NCBI GenBank assembly: GCA_036744795.1
Contig: DAIOHK010000001.1
Span: 70,715-134,714 of the forward strand
Length of the DNA: 64,000 nt
From: UBA5486 sp036744795
GTDB lineage: Bacteria > Bacillota > UBA4882 > UBA10575
Reading direction: 5' to 3'
Numbering within the stretch: position 1 is the stretch's first letter; the number at the start of each line of letters is the position of its first letter. The position numbers were made by a program, and so were the translations under genes. The notes beneath the pieces are model-generated. The model did no database searches. It was not told where the DNA came from and saw nothing but the letters and a program-made list of their open reading frames with translations. Shown one piece after another: positions 52,251 to 61,535 of this stretch.

Positions 52251-52324
52251 ATGGACTGCACAATTGGCTAAATAACCATCAATTCTTTATATAGTAATTT
52301 GTTATTAATTTAATATTATCTAGC

Positions 52325-53194
52325 TTATCTCTTCTTTTTTTTAACTATCACATCCGTAGTCGCTACTACTGCACTAATTGTCAATAAGATACTAACAATA
52401 CAAAAGGTTACTGTAGGCACTTCATCAAAAAGAAAATAACCCATTACCCCAGCAAAAACAAATTGGAACATGGTAAAGATACTCACAATCTGTCCTCGAA
52501 GGTGCTTCATAGAATAATTCAATACCGTATGCCCAATTACGGTTGGAACTAGGCCCAGGCCAATTGCCATTAGAATATCCTTTATCTCATACGCACGGAA
52601 TGGGACCTCAAAGATAAGAGCGATAATAAAGCAGAGACAAAAAGCATAAAAGTAAAGAGGAACCATATATAGCCATAAATCTCCAGTATTTTTTCTTCCT
52701 AAAACTAAATAAAGACTTAAAAATAGCATCGAGATAAAACAGAGAATATCACCCTTTAAAAACTCGGGGTTTACATTAAAATCAGAGATTCCAAGTAAAC
52801 TTACACCAGCTAATGCTAGTAATGTCGCCACCATCTCAACTCTATTGATTTTTTCTTTAAGAAAAATATAAAGCAGCAGTGGCATAACTAGAGGTACTAG
52901 GTTCACAATCAAACTGGCATTAGCAGCAGGGGTCATTCGAGCAGCAGCAATCCAGGAGATAAAATGAAGAGAAAGCATTACCGCGGGCACAAGCGGAGTT
53001 ATAAAATCCTTCAAAGTAACCTCTTCTTTATTAACCCGATACTCTTTAATAAAGAGTGGTAAAAGGAAAACCGTAGCCACCAGTAAACGAAAAGACGATA
53101 AAGTAATCGGTTCGATATTAGCAAGCTTTATAAAAACAACTGATGTAGCACAGCAAAAAACACCAAATATTAACAAAATTAAATACAGAACCAA
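52325..53194 (-). CDS. EamA/DMT family transporter
   Basis: The product has 289 residues with about ten hydrophobic helices in two EamA repeats. Marks are SSFRLLVATVFLLPLF in the first repeat and HLRGQIVSIFTMFQFVFAGVMGYF in the second. Metabolite exporters of this family carry amino acids or similar; substrate unknown. The TTG start follows GGGGAGG at 8 bases. Transcribed alone. Confidence 0.88.
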   Translation of the reverse strand: MVLYLILLIFGVFCCATSVVFIKLANIEPITLSSFRLLVATVFLLPLFIKEYRVNKEEVTLKDFITPLVPAVMLSLHFISWIAAARMTPAANASLIVNLVPLVMPLLLYIFLKEKINRVEMVATLLALAGVSLLGISDFNVNPEFLKGDILCFISMLFLSLYLVLGRKNTGDLWLYMVPLYFYAFCLCFIIALIFEVPFRAYEIKDILMAIGLGLVPTVIGHTVLNYSMKHLRGQIVSIFTMFQFVFAGVMGYFLFDEVPTVTFCIVSILLTISAVVATTDVIVKKKKR

Positions 53195-53280
53195 ATTAAA
53201 TTCCTCCCCATAGCTGATAATATGTGATAGTAAAAATTATATCATAATCATACTTTGATAATGTAAAGTTATTGATAAAC

Positions 53281-53312
53281 AATGAAGGCTGGTAAAATAC
53301 CCAGCCTTCATT
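53281..53312 (-). terminator. Terminator after the antiporter gene
   Basis: A perfect 12-bp stem, AATGAAGGCTGG / CCAGCCTTCATT, lies 20 bases past the antiporter stop. The T tract is short. Confidence 0.65.
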
Positions 53313-53332
53313 ACATATGCAATTTTATCCCT

Positions 53333-54511
53333 TTATTCCTTAACAGTTATTTCTCCAGCCTTGAGTAGAGCAACCTTTGCTGCAACTGGACCAATCAATT
53401 CATAAACAACTGTGGCTGACAAGATAATTGTTCTAATTACTACTCCCATTCCAGGAAGAATTTGCTCTGCAATCATCGAAAGACCAATCGCTACTCCCGC
53501 TTGAGGAATTAATGCTAATCCAAGGTATTTCCGGACAGCAGCTGGAGCACCAGTAAATTTTGCCCCCAAATATGCTCCTAGCATTTTACCTATAACCCTA
53601 AACACTATATATCCAACCCCAACTAGTCCCACCTGACGAAGAATATTAAGCTTTAACTCTGCACCTGCTAGAGTAAAAAAAGCAATAAAGATTGGAGGCG
53701 TAAATCTATCCACAACTGAAAATAGCCGGTTTTTATTATACGCCATGTTTGATATCGTTGCCCCTACCATCATACAAGCAAGAAGAGATGAAACATCTAA
53801 TAAATAGGAGAGACCAACCGTCAAAAAAATAGCAGCAATCGTAAAAGAAAGCAGTTCTTCTTCACCTTTTGCTTTTCGCGAAAAATAGGAGAGTCCTAAA
53901 CCGATAAGAAAACCGATTAATAAAGCTATGATAATCTCTCTGATTGGACTTAAAATGGAAACCCATACCGCCACATTTTTATCGGCATTTGTAATCGCAT
54001 GAGCCACTGCGGTTGATAAGCCGAAAACAATAATTGCCACCGCATCATCCATAGCAACCACCGGAAGCAACGTACCTACTAAGGGTCCTTTCGCTTTATA
54101 TTGACGAATTACCATAATAGTTGCTGCTGGGGCCGTAGCCGTAGCAATCGCACCTACAACCAAACTAAAAGCGACCGGTTGACGAAAAATAAAGATCATC
54201 GCTAAGTCAACAATAATTACAGCACCCAGTGCCTCCAGTAAGGTAATCCAAATGATAGATGCTCCACTTTTATTAAGATGTTCGATATTTAACTCACTAC
54301 CAATACTATAAGCAATAAAGCCTAAAGCCGCGACAGAAATTACAGAGAGTGATGAAGTAACATTATCCGGAACAAGTTTTAGAACTGATGGGCCGATAAT
54401 AACACCAGCTAAAAGATAACCGGTAACATTAGGCAATTTAAATTTGGAAACAATCCGCGCCATTATAATACCAGAAAAAAGAATAACTGCTATATAATAT
54501 AGAATATGCAT
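53333..54511 (-). CDS. Cation:proton antiporter (CPA2, KefB-like membrane part only)
   Basis: The product has about 392 residues and about eleven helices. Marks are PNVTGYLLAGVIIGPS near the start and LPVVAMDDAVAIIVFG, with the paired acidic site. There is no RCK/TrkA-N domain, so this is the membrane core only. The ATG at 54511 is chosen because AGGAG lies upstream. The next gene, 140 bases upstream, encodes a small PII-like protein that could replace the missing regulatory domain. Confidence 0.88.
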   Translation of the reverse strand: MHILYYIAVILFSGIIMARIVSKFKLPNVTGYLLAGVIIGPSVLKLVPDNVTSSLSVISVAALGFIAYSIGSELNIEHLNKSGASIIWITLLEALGAVIIVDLAMIFIFRQPVAFSLVVGAIATATAPAATIMVIRQYKAKGPLVGTLLPVVAMDDAVAIIVFGLSTAVAHAITNADKNVAVWVSILSPIREIIIALLIGFLIGLGLSYFSRKAKGEEELLSFTIAAIFLTVGLSYLLDVSSLLACMMVGATISNMAYNKNRLFSVVDRFTPPIFIAFFTLAGAELKLNILRQVGLVGVGYIVFRVIGKMLGAYLGAKFTGAPAAVRKYLGLALIPQAGVAIGLSMIAEQILPGMGVVIRTIILSATVVYELIGPVAAKVALLKAGEITVKE

Positions 54512-54650
54512 TTTTCTATCCGATCTCCTATTAAACAATTTTTAACATAATTTTAAAATTAATCCATTTAAAAACGTAAAAGTTTAGCTAAAGCTATTTA
54601 AGCAATACCAGACTATTAACAATTAGCTCTTATTTTTAAAACAGCAATAA

Positions 54651-54989
54651 CTAGATTTCAATTCCTTCTACATGGTTAAGTGGAATCGTAAAAAGAATCC
54701 CAACATCTGGTTTTGTTAAATCGCCTACTACCCGTTTGACTGAATCAATGGCCAGTTTCACTTGATCCTCATTTAAAACTACAAACAAGGTTTTATTATA
54801 CGAGTAGCCCTCATTAATTAGCATCTTGATTGAACCAAAAATGGGGATATTGTCCAAATTGCCGTGTAAAACCCGTGCCATTCCTGTACTATCGATTACG
54901 GTGGCCCCTCTTATTCCAACATTTAAAAAGTCTTTTAAAAGATCTTCTAACCGATCCACTTTATTTAAAACGATAACTAGCAACTGCAT
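54651..54989 (-). CDS. Small PII-like (nitrogen-regulator-fold) protein
   Basis: The product has 112 residues. The start QLLVIVLNKVDRLEDLLKDF, then VGIRGATVIDSTGMARVL, resembles the PII/CutA-type ferredoxin-like fold in which a beta strand, helix and nucleotide loop are typical. The uridylylation Tyr of GlnB is absent. AAAGGAG precedes the ATG. It probably pairs with the antiporter gene downstream, similar to PII-like partners of transporters (SbtB/CutA-like); this is inference. Confidence 0.6.
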   Translation of the reverse strand: MQLLVIVLNKVDRLEDLLKDFLNVGIRGATVIDSTGMARVLHGNLDNIPIFGSIKMLINEGYSYNKTLFVVLNEDQVKLAIDSVKRVVGDLTKPDVGILFTIPLNHVEGIEI

Positions 54990-55074
54990 GTTAATACTCC
55001 TTTAAAATTTTTTTTGCCGGTAACTCGTAATACCTTCCATTCAGTTCTTTACATCAAATATTGAAAGTGGAAAG

Positions 55075-55425
55075 TTACCGTAATTGATTAGCATCACTTT
55101 CTTCAATAACAAAAATCTGCATTCTCACTTTTTCCAGTAATTCTACAATTACTGTTTCGCTAGTAATAAACTTAACAATACCAAAACAGTATTGATCAAA
55201 GGTATCATAAATTCTCCCTGCACTACAACAACCTCTTGGGACTGTTGAGGTACTATTGGCTACATAACCTACCTGCCCAACTGGTTCTAGTTCAACACAG
55301 ATCGCCTCATCATCATAAAGATTTCCTTTTTCTTTTACCAGTTTTACAATTTGTCCAGGTTTGAAAATCTTCTTACCATAAAAGTGACGGGCACCTATCA
55401 CCGCTATATATCTTTCATCAGACAC
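55075..55425 (-). CDS. HIRAN domain protein
   Basis: The product has 116 residues. The pattern AVIGARHFYGKKIFKPGQIV, NLYDDEAICVEL and VGQVGYVANSTSTVPRG fits a HIRAN domain, a small DNA-end- or nucleotide-binding beta fold found alone in bacteria. The C-terminal half reads SAGRIYDTFDQ and ends with a strand-rich part. Function unknown. The GTG start is at 55425. Monocistronic by spacing. Confidence 0.75.
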   Translation of the reverse strand: MSDERYIAVIGARHFYGKKIFKPGQIVKLVKEKGNLYDDEAICVELEPVGQVGYVANSTSTVPRGCCSAGRIYDTFDQYCFGIVKFITSETVIVELLEKVRMQIFVIEESDANQLR

Positions 55426-55532
55426 ACCTTGACCGCCTTTCTATTTTATCAATCTTATTTTACCATAGAGGAGCTGCAAAAGGTAGCCAGATGGTAAAAT
55501 ATCAAATGGTTTTAAAAATACTCTCTAGTAAT

Positions 55533-55587
55533 AGAGAAAATTGCATAATTACCTTAATCAGCCATCTACACAATAATGCAATTAGCT
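55533..55587. repeat. GAATTGCATAATT-family repeat, compact 55-bp copy
   Basis: GAGAAAATTGCATAATTACC and ATAATGCAATTAGCT form an inverted pair around about 20 bases, the same length and layout as the copy at 49538. Confidence 0.65.
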
Positions 55588-55651
55588 TTACAATCATTAT
55601 TTTGTGTTAAATCTACAAATTGGGAAACTCCAATAAATTATATAAGCCTAA

Positions 55652-55679
55652 AATAAAAAAAGGCCGTAAGAAACGGCCA
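55652..55679 (-). terminator. Terminator after the second glycosyltransferase
   Basis: The stem GGCCGT / ACGGCC (55662-55667 and 55673-55678) is followed on the minus strand by seven T. It is nearly the same hairpin as that after the SASP gene. Confidence 0.85.
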
Positions 55680-55687
55680 CAAAAAAC

Positions 55688-56866
55688 TTAAATTACAGAA
55701 AGCCGATCCTTTTGCTTATATTCCTCAATTATCTCCCTGTATTTTACAGCTACTTCATCAATTATCTGTTCCCAAGGTTTATAAATCGTCTTCTGTGCAT
55801 TTTTCCCTACTTTTATCAAAAGTTCCTGGTCTGAAAGGATTTCCATTACTCTTTTAGCAAATGATTCAGAATTATTTTGAGCAACAAAACCATTAAAATT
55901 ATCGGTTAAACCTTCGGCACTATTTGAGTTTTTAATCACAACAGATGGGCATTTAATTGCCCCAGCTTCTCTAATCACAATAGGAGCATTATCGTAAATA
56001 GATGGGAAAAGAAAGAGATCTGCCCTAGCATATAGAGATTTCAAAAATTCTCTATCAAGAATACTCCCCTTAAAAATCACCCTTTCATTTAGCCCTAATT
56101 CCTTAACCTGTTCCTTCATCGCATGCTCAGCATAACCAGTCCCAACAAAGATCATTTTATAATCTAATCCCCATTCTTGTATATATTTAAGGGATTGAAT
56201 TAGCATCTTTAGATTTTTTTGCCAAATGTGCTGACCTACAAAGAGAAATACTGTTTCCTGGGGATTTATCTTTAATAGCTTGTTTATATGAGCACGCCTG
56301 TTTTCAAAATCGGAAGGAGGGGTAAAATCAGTACCATTATAAATAATATCTATCTTCCCTTTAAAGCCATACTCTTTTAATGTTTCTGCCGTAGCCTTGT
56401 TAACAGTCCATACCAGATCAACGGCATTAAAAAAGTCTACTACTTGTTTAACTCCTAGTTCTGCCAATGCATCCGATTTTACTACTGTTTTAAAATCATC
56501 ATAAAATTTCGAATGAAAGGTGGCAACAATTGGTATCCCTCTTTTTTTTGCTATTCTTAAGGCTAATTTTCCAGAGGAAAATGGCGAATGGGCATGCATA
56601 ATATTAAAAGGAATCTCACTTAATTTTCTTCTCAACCTAAAGTCAGTGCGGGGAATTCCTAACCGATAAGGGCGTCTAATCACTAAAGGTAAGGAAAAAT
56701 ATCTAATTACTTCAAAATTTTCGTTATCTTTATATTTAGGAAAGGACGGAGTAATAACATAGCAGTCTCCATATTTCTTATTCAACCAGTAAGCGTAATT
56801 TTTAGTTACATTTGCCACCCCATCCATTACTGGCGGGAATGAATCATTAAACTGGCCAATAATCAT
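55688..56866 (-). CDS. Family 4 glycosyltransferase
   Basis: This product of about 392 residues is a typical GT4 enzyme. The acceptor half has PPVMDGVANVTKNYAYWL and MHAHSPFSSGKLALRIA, with VDLVWTVNKATAETLK between the halves. The donor half has IIYNGTDFTPP, FVGQHIWQKNLKML and the E-x7-E motif region PIVIREAGAIKCPSVV. It is related to diacylglycerol- or wall-polymer-type glycosyltransferases; substrate unknown. The ATG at 56866 is chosen over a longer frame to 56938, because that extension lies inside a repeat and lacks a ribosome site. Confidence 0.88.
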   Translation of the reverse strand: MIIGQFNDSFPPVMDGVANVTKNYAYWLNKKYGDCYVITPSFPKYKDNENFEVIRYFSLPLVIRRPYRLGIPRTDFRLRRKLSEIPFNIMHAHSPFSSGKLALRIAKKRGIPIVATFHSKFYDDFKTVVKSDALAELGVKQVVDFFNAVDLVWTVNKATAETLKEYGFKGKIDIIYNGTDFTPPSDFENRRAHINKLLKINPQETVFLFVGQHIWQKNLKMLIQSLKYIQEWGLDYKMIFVGTGYAEHAMKEQVKELGLNERVIFKGSILDREFLKSLYARADLFLFPSIYDNAPIVIREAGAIKCPSVVIKNSNSAEGLTDNFNGFVAQNNSESFAKRVMEILSDQELLIKVGKNAQKTIYKPWEQIIDEVAVKYREIIEEYKQKDRLSVI

Positions 56867-56906
56867 TTTTGTACATCCTTTCAAAGTTTTTACAGAGCTT
56901 TTATAT

Positions 56907-57023
56907 GAGGAAATTGCATATTTACGTTTATCATCCATTCAACTACAATACATAGTGTTTAAAATTATTAGGCTATCAATATATTGTGGTTAAATACTAA
57001 ATATTTGAATTACGCAATTCCTC
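56907..57023. repeat. GAATTGCATAATT-family repeat, long copy with core motif
   Basis: Left end GAGGAAATTGCATATTTAC, right end GAATTACGCAATTCCTC, and the internal CTATCAATATATTGTGG-TTAAAT motif in inverse orientation. The two ends, 117 bases apart, are clear inverted repeats. It fills the leader of the glycosyltransferase gene. Confidence 0.7.
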
Positions 57024-57097
57024 AATATAAATAGTATTTTCGCTTAAACTGTAAACTCCTTCCTTTCAAAAATAAAATTCTTATTAATTTTTTCTAT

Positions 57098-59185
57098 TTA
57101 CCTTAAATCTAGTTTTCTTAAAGGTGCAGGTTTGGCAATCCAAAAGCCTTGCATATAATCAACACCAATAAATTGTAATTTTTCCTGAATAACCTGGCTC
57201 TCAACAAACTCAGCAATTGTTTGAATTCCCATAAGATGAGCTACAGTATTTATAGTTTTAACCATTGTGCTATCAATCTTATTTTCGGTGACATTTTTTA
57301 TAAAGCTACCATCAATCTTCAGGAAATCAAAAGGAAGGTATTTAAGATAGCTAAAAGAAGATAACCCACTACCAAAATCATCTAACGCAAATCTACAGCC
57401 AATAGATTTTAGTTTCTCCATAAATTGTAAGGCGTGGCTAAAATTAGCAATAGCAATTGTTTCTGTGATTTCAAAACAAATCTGCTCTGGAGGAACCCTA
57501 TATTGGGAAAACTGCTTCTGAATAAAGTCCAGGAAATGATCGTCATTTAAAGCAGTTCCAGAAATATTAATATTGAATTTAAATTGTTTTTTACATAAAT
57601 TACTATAATTATCATTAAAATAAGTGGAAAATTTATTAATCACCCAGTAATCAATCTCAAGCATCATATTATATCTTTGTAAAGCAGCCAGAAAACTATT
57701 AGGAAATATTTTTTCACCTTCATCATCAAACATCCGTAGTAAGATCTCAAACCATTTTGCAGGTGATCTATTGTCTACTGGCACTATTGGCTGGTAGTAG
57801 AGGAGAAAACGATTATCCTGAAAAGCTTTGGCAATTACTGGCATTAATTGCATCTCACCAAGGAGCCTAGATAATTCCCGGTCATCATCTTTGTAAAGGT
57901 GATAACGGTTTCCACCTTTTTCTTTAGCTATATAGCAGGCCTGATCAGCAGCACTCATTATATAGTCAATATCTGCGGAATGAGAATTAATCATAACTAC
58001 TCCAATACTTACCCCGATACTGAAGGGCCTCCCTTCCCAGATAAACCTACTCTCCTTTACCAACCGGCAGATTTTGTCTGCTAATTTGCAAGCTTTAGTT
58101 ATAGAACAATTTTCAAGTATAATACCGAATTCATCCCCACCTAATCTGGCAAAAATTCCTGTTTCTTTTAATTTTTGTTTAATTAATGCTGTTATTTGTT
58201 TTAAAAGATGATCTCCAGCAAAATGGCCACAGGTATCATTAACAATTTTGAACTGATCAAGGTCAAGATAAAACATAGCATGTTCTTGTTTCGATGTTAT
58301 TGCTTTATCAATTAAAGCACGAAGTTGTTTCTCAAAATTTAATCTATTGGCCAGACCGGTAAGATAATCGTGATTAGCCTGGTAGGCTATTTTCCTGGTT
58401 AATTCTAGATTATCTGTAACATCATGTAGCACTAATACAACCCCGATAATTACATTTTCACGGTTATGTATGGGAGATGCCGTTCCTTCGACAGCATATT
58501 CTTTTCCTTCCCTGTTGAGTAAGACAGTTTTATTGGGTAAATTAATAATCCTGTTTTCTTTAATCGCACAGAAGACTGGATTTTGAATAAATTCTTTGGA
58601 AGCATCATTTAAGAGTTTTATCGCTCTAAATAATGGCCTGTTTTGAACTTCATCATTTTCCCACCCAGTAATTTTTTCTGCTACTAAGTTTAAATGGGTG
58701 ATATCGCCATTAATATCTGTTGTAATTACAGAATCACCGATTGATTCCAAGGTCACTATGGCCCGTTCCTTCTCTTGAAACAATTCATCTTCCATCTTTT
58801 TTCGCTCAATTGCATACCTAATCGAGCGTTCTAATAGAGAAGGCCCTACTTCATTTTTATTAAGATAATCCGAAGCCCCTAATCTCATTGCTTCCATATC
58901 AATTTCATGATCACCTTGACCTGTTAATAAAATTACTGGTACATTGTAGCAATTTTTCCTCATTTCCTTTAGTAATTCTAAACCATTGTAAACTCCAAGA
59001 CGGTAATCTAAAAGAAAAATATCATAATCCACATTATTCCAAATATAATTTTGAGCTGTTTCGTAATTATTAACCCATTCCAGTTTATAATGGGTATCTT
59101 CCACCTCAAAAAGCATATCTCTAATAATAACAAAATCGTCCTCATCATCATCTATTAACAAAACCTTAATTACATCATAATCCAT
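57098..59185 (-). CDS. Response regulator with REC-PAS-GGDEF-EAL (cyclic-di-GMP turnover)
   Basis: The product has 695 residues. REC (about 1-125) has VLLIDDDEDDF and the phosphoacceptor Asp in YDIFLLDYRLG. A PAS domain (about 145-265) follows. GGDEF (about 275-435) has the intact active site ARLGGDEFGII. EAL (about 450-690) has most catalytic residues (CFEITETIA, ALDDFGSGLSSF, FDFLKIDGSF, VDYMQGFWIAKP), but the signature Glu-Ala-Leu reads Glu-Ile-Leu (FEILLRMF). Both synthase and phosphodiesterase activity are possible. It ends a four-gene operon, 18 bases after the small response regulator. Confidence 0.93.
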   Translation of the reverse strand: MDYDVIKVLLIDDDEDDFVIIRDMLFEVEDTHYKLEWVNNYETAQNYIWNNVDYDIFLLDYRLGVYNGLELLKEMRKNCYNVPVILLTGQGDHEIDMEAMRLGASDYLNKNEVGPSLLERSIRYAIERKKMEDELFQEKERAIVTLESIGDSVITTDINGDITHLNLVAEKITGWENDEVQNRPLFRAIKLLNDASKEFIQNPVFCAIKENRIINLPNKTVLLNREGKEYAVEGTASPIHNRENVIIGVVLVLHDVTDNLELTRKIAYQANHDYLTGLANRLNFEKQLRALIDKAITSKQEHAMFYLDLDQFKIVNDTCGHFAGDHLLKQITALIKQKLKETGIFARLGGDEFGIILENCSITKACKLADKICRLVKESRFIWEGRPFSIGVSIGVVMINSHSADIDYIMSAADQACYIAKEKGGNRYHLYKDDDRELSRLLGEMQLMPVIAKAFQDNRFLLYYQPIVPVDNRSPAKWFEILLRMFDDEGEKIFPNSFLAALQRYNMMLEIDYWVINKFSTYFNDNYSNLCKKQFKFNINISGTALNDDHFLDFIQKQFSQYRVPPEQICFEITETIAIANFSHALQFMEKLKSIGCRFALDDFGSGLSSFSYLKYLPFDFLKIDGSFIKNVTENKIDSTMVKTINTVAHLMGIQTIAEFVESQVIQEKLQFIGVDYMQGFWIAKPAPLRKLDLR

Positions 59186-59203
59186 CTCATCACCCTCTAC
59201 AAG

Positions 59204-59650
59204 TCAAACTGGAAGCTCTACGATTTCTAACCAGTACTTAGTTACCGTTTTAATTGTTTTCACTAGTGCTTCAAAAGTTACAGGCTTGGTAATAAAGGAA
59301 TTCACCCCTAGATCATATGTACGAAGAATATCTTCTTCAGCCCTTGAAGTGGTAAATATAATTATGGGAATTCGTCGGAATTCCGGATCTGACTTGATTT
59401 CTCCAAGTGCTTCCCGCCCATCTTTTTTAGGCATGTTTAAGTCAAGAAATATCAGCCCCGGAAGTGGTAGGTTTTCCAAACTACGATAATCACCGTTCCG
59501 TCTCAGATAATCCAAAAGTTCTTCACCATCAGTCACAAAGTGTAATGGATTAGCTAACCTTGCCTCTTCAAAGGATTCTTTTAGCATTAACCGGTCATCA
59601 ACATCATCATCAGCAACTAAAATAATAATAGGATTATTTACCTTATTCAC
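59204..59650 (-). CDS. Single-domain response regulator (Rcp1-like)
   Basis: The product has 148 residues, REC only. ILVADDDVDDRLMLKES holds the acidic pocket, the phosphoacceptor Asp is in GLIFLDLNMPKKDG, and the conserved Lys is in SFITKPVTF. There is no output domain, so it probably acts by protein contact or relays phosphate. The GTG start follows AGGAGG. It overlaps the histidine kinase gene by 8 bases, so the pair is translationally coupled. Confidence 0.92.
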   Translation of the reverse strand: MNKVNNPIIILVADDDVDDRLMLKESFEEARLANPLHFVTDGEELLDYLRRNGDYRSLENLPLPGLIFLDLNMPKKDGREALGEIKSDPEFRRIPIIIFTTSRAEEDILRTYDLGVNSFITKPVTFEALVKTIKTVTKYWLEIVELPV

Positions 59651-61535
59651 AATCTAATACCTCCTGTTTATTCTGTCTTACGGGAAGAATAACAATGAAT
59701 TTTGTTCCTATTCCAAGCTGACTTTCAACCTTGATCCTACCATTATGCCTGAGTACAATCTTTTGACAGATTGCTAAACCAATTCCGGTTCCTTCATACT
59801 TTTCTTTCCCATGTAACCGCTGGAAAACACCGAATATCCGTTCGTAGTATTTGGAGTCAATACCTATCCCATTATCTTCAAAGGTAATCTCAACGTATTC
59901 CTTTGTTGCCTCTGTCCATAAATAACTAGTATTCTCCTTGATAATCCGGGAGTAAACCTTTACCTGTGGTCTAATCCCCTCACGATGAAATTTTAAAGCA
60001 TTACTAATCAGATTCTGGAATAATTGATGCATCTGGGTTGGTTCTGCTTCAATAGTAGCCAACTCCCCAATCTCAATATCACCCCCGGTCTGTTCAATCC
60101 GCATTTCAATATCGGATAAAACATCCGTTACAATTTCAGTAAGATTGACGATTGAAAATGGTTGGGCTTGAGTGGTAACTCTAGAGTAAGTTAAAAGGCT
60201 ATTTATCAAACTTGACATTCTTCTGGTTGCATTATGGATCCGATTCAAGTAATCTACTCCTTGCTCATTCAATTGAGCACTAAATTTTTCCCGGAGTCGA
60301 GCACTAAACACAATTATTTTTCTTAAAGGTTCCTGGAGATCGTGAGAGGCAATATAAGCAAATTCCCGCAAATCTGCATTAGAATGAGCCAGCTTCTCAG
60401 ATTGCTCTCTTAAAGCCTTTTCAGCTTCTTTCCTTTCAGTAATATCCTTGGCAGTACAGACCAGATGCTTGATTTCGCCATCAGAATCTTTTAAAAGCGA
60501 ACAACTAAAAAGCACTGGTGTCCGTCCACCATCTTTTCTTTTAAAAGTCATTTCATAGTTGGCCAATACTCCATCTCTAAGTAAAGATACAAGAGTTTTA
60601 CCCTGAAAGGGTGAATCTTCTTTTTTTAAAAAGAGTAGCTTTGCTGGTTGTTCTAACAGCTCAGTTACTTCATAATTCAAAATTTCTTGAACAGCTTGAT
60701 TAATTGTTTTTATTTTCATTTGTGGATCTAGAACAATCAGGGCATCTGTCATACTAGCAATAATACTATCCATGTACTTTTTTGAAACAGTTGTTTCTTG
60801 AAGATCTTTAGCCATTCTATTGAAGGAATAAGCCAAACGTCCAATTTCATCCCTATTTTTAATCTTGACTTTTGTAAAGGCTTCAGTACCCTTTAGACGG
60901 ATCTCTCTAACAGCCCGCTCCAATTGGAGCAGTGGCTTAGTTATCCAAGTATTCAGCACTATAGTGATCAGGAAAAACGCGATGATAAAAGAGGCAAATG
61001 AAATTAAAATGGAATAGATAATTAGCATTGAGGTTTTTTGGGTAACAATACTTTTCGGAACTCCAAGCAATATAGCACCCAATGGTTGGTATTGATTATC
61101 TTGGAGAGAAATAATAAAAGCGTAATAACTTTCATGCCCAATAGAAAAATTAGTTACTCTATTTTTACCTGTGTTAAGAGCATAAATAATAAAAGGATCA
61201 TTTATGCTCTTATCTTGTTGAAAAGGATCATTCGTAAAAAGAACAATGCCATTAGAATCCACAACTAAAGCGTAATGAATATGCTTGTACTTTGCTGTGA
61301 CTTCTTGGCATTGTGTATCAAAACCCATAATATCTTCAAAATCTATACCTAGAGCCAATAACCGATCAATTTGTAATTTTAGGCTTTCGCCAATCACAAA
61401 AACCTCATTTTTTAAGGCCTTCTCATATTCTCGTACAAACAGTATACTGCTGTAACAAGTATTTGCCCCTGTTGTAATCGAAAGAATAATAATTATAATT
61501 AAGGTAATTTTTGTTTTGAGCTTGTTACTAGTCAT
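59643..61535 (-). CDS. Membrane sensor histidine kinase (sensor-HAMP-PAS-HisKA-HATPase)
   Basis: The product has 630 residues. Membrane helices at about 10-28 and 175-198 bracket an extracellular sensor. HAMP follows (about 200-250), then PAS (about 255-370). HisKA has YIASHDLQEPLRKI with the phosphorylated His, and the ATPase has NALKFHREG, DNGIGID and YEGTGIGLAIC. The DLQEPLRKI type commonly pairs with Rcp1-like regulators, as here. The ATG follows GGGAGGAATAA and directly follows the substrate-binding protein stop, so the sensor may read that protein's ligand state. Confidence 0.93.
   Translation of the reverse strand: MTSNKLKTKITLIIIIILSITTGANTCYSSILFVREYEKALKNEVFVIGESLKLQIDRLLALGIDFEDIMGFDTQCQEVTAKYKHIHYALVVDSNGIVLFTNDPFQQDKSINDPFIIYALNTGKNRVTNFSIGHESYYAFIISLQDNQYQPLGAILLGVPKSIVTQKTSMLIIYSILISFASFIIAFFLITIVLNTWITKPLLQLERAVREIRLKGTEAFTKVKIKNRDEIGRLAYSFNRMAKDLQETTVSKKYMDSIIASMTDALIVLDPQMKIKTINQAVQEILNYEVTELLEQPAKLLFLKKEDSPFQGKTLVSLLRDGVLANYEMTFKRKDGGRTPVLFSCSLLKDSDGEIKHLVCTAKDITERKEAEKALREQSEKLAHSNADLREFAYIASHDLQEPLRKIIVFSARLREKFSAQLNEQGVDYLNRIHNATRRMSSLINSLLTYSRVTTQAQPFSIVNLTEIVTDVLSDIEMRIEQTGGDIEIGELATIEAEPTQMHQLFQNLISNALKFHREGIRPQVKVYSRIIKENTSYLWTEATKEYVEITFEDNGIGIDSKYYERIFGVFQRLHGKEKYEGTGIGLAICQKIVLRHNGRIKVESQLGIGTKFIVILPVRQNKQEVLDCE

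Larger units (their letters stand above)
51614..52324. other. 711-base AT-rich interval between MCP and EamA genes
   Basis: No ORF with ribosome site was seen. It holds the three repeat units listed above, a GAATTGCATAATT repeat end at 52231, and presumably the MCP promoter. Confidence 0.45.

Noticed and set aside
56867..56938. N-terminal extension of the glycosyltransferase (24 residues)
   Set aside because: It overlaps an inserted repeat and lacks a ribosome site, while the ATG at 56866 starts directly with the conserved family N-terminus.
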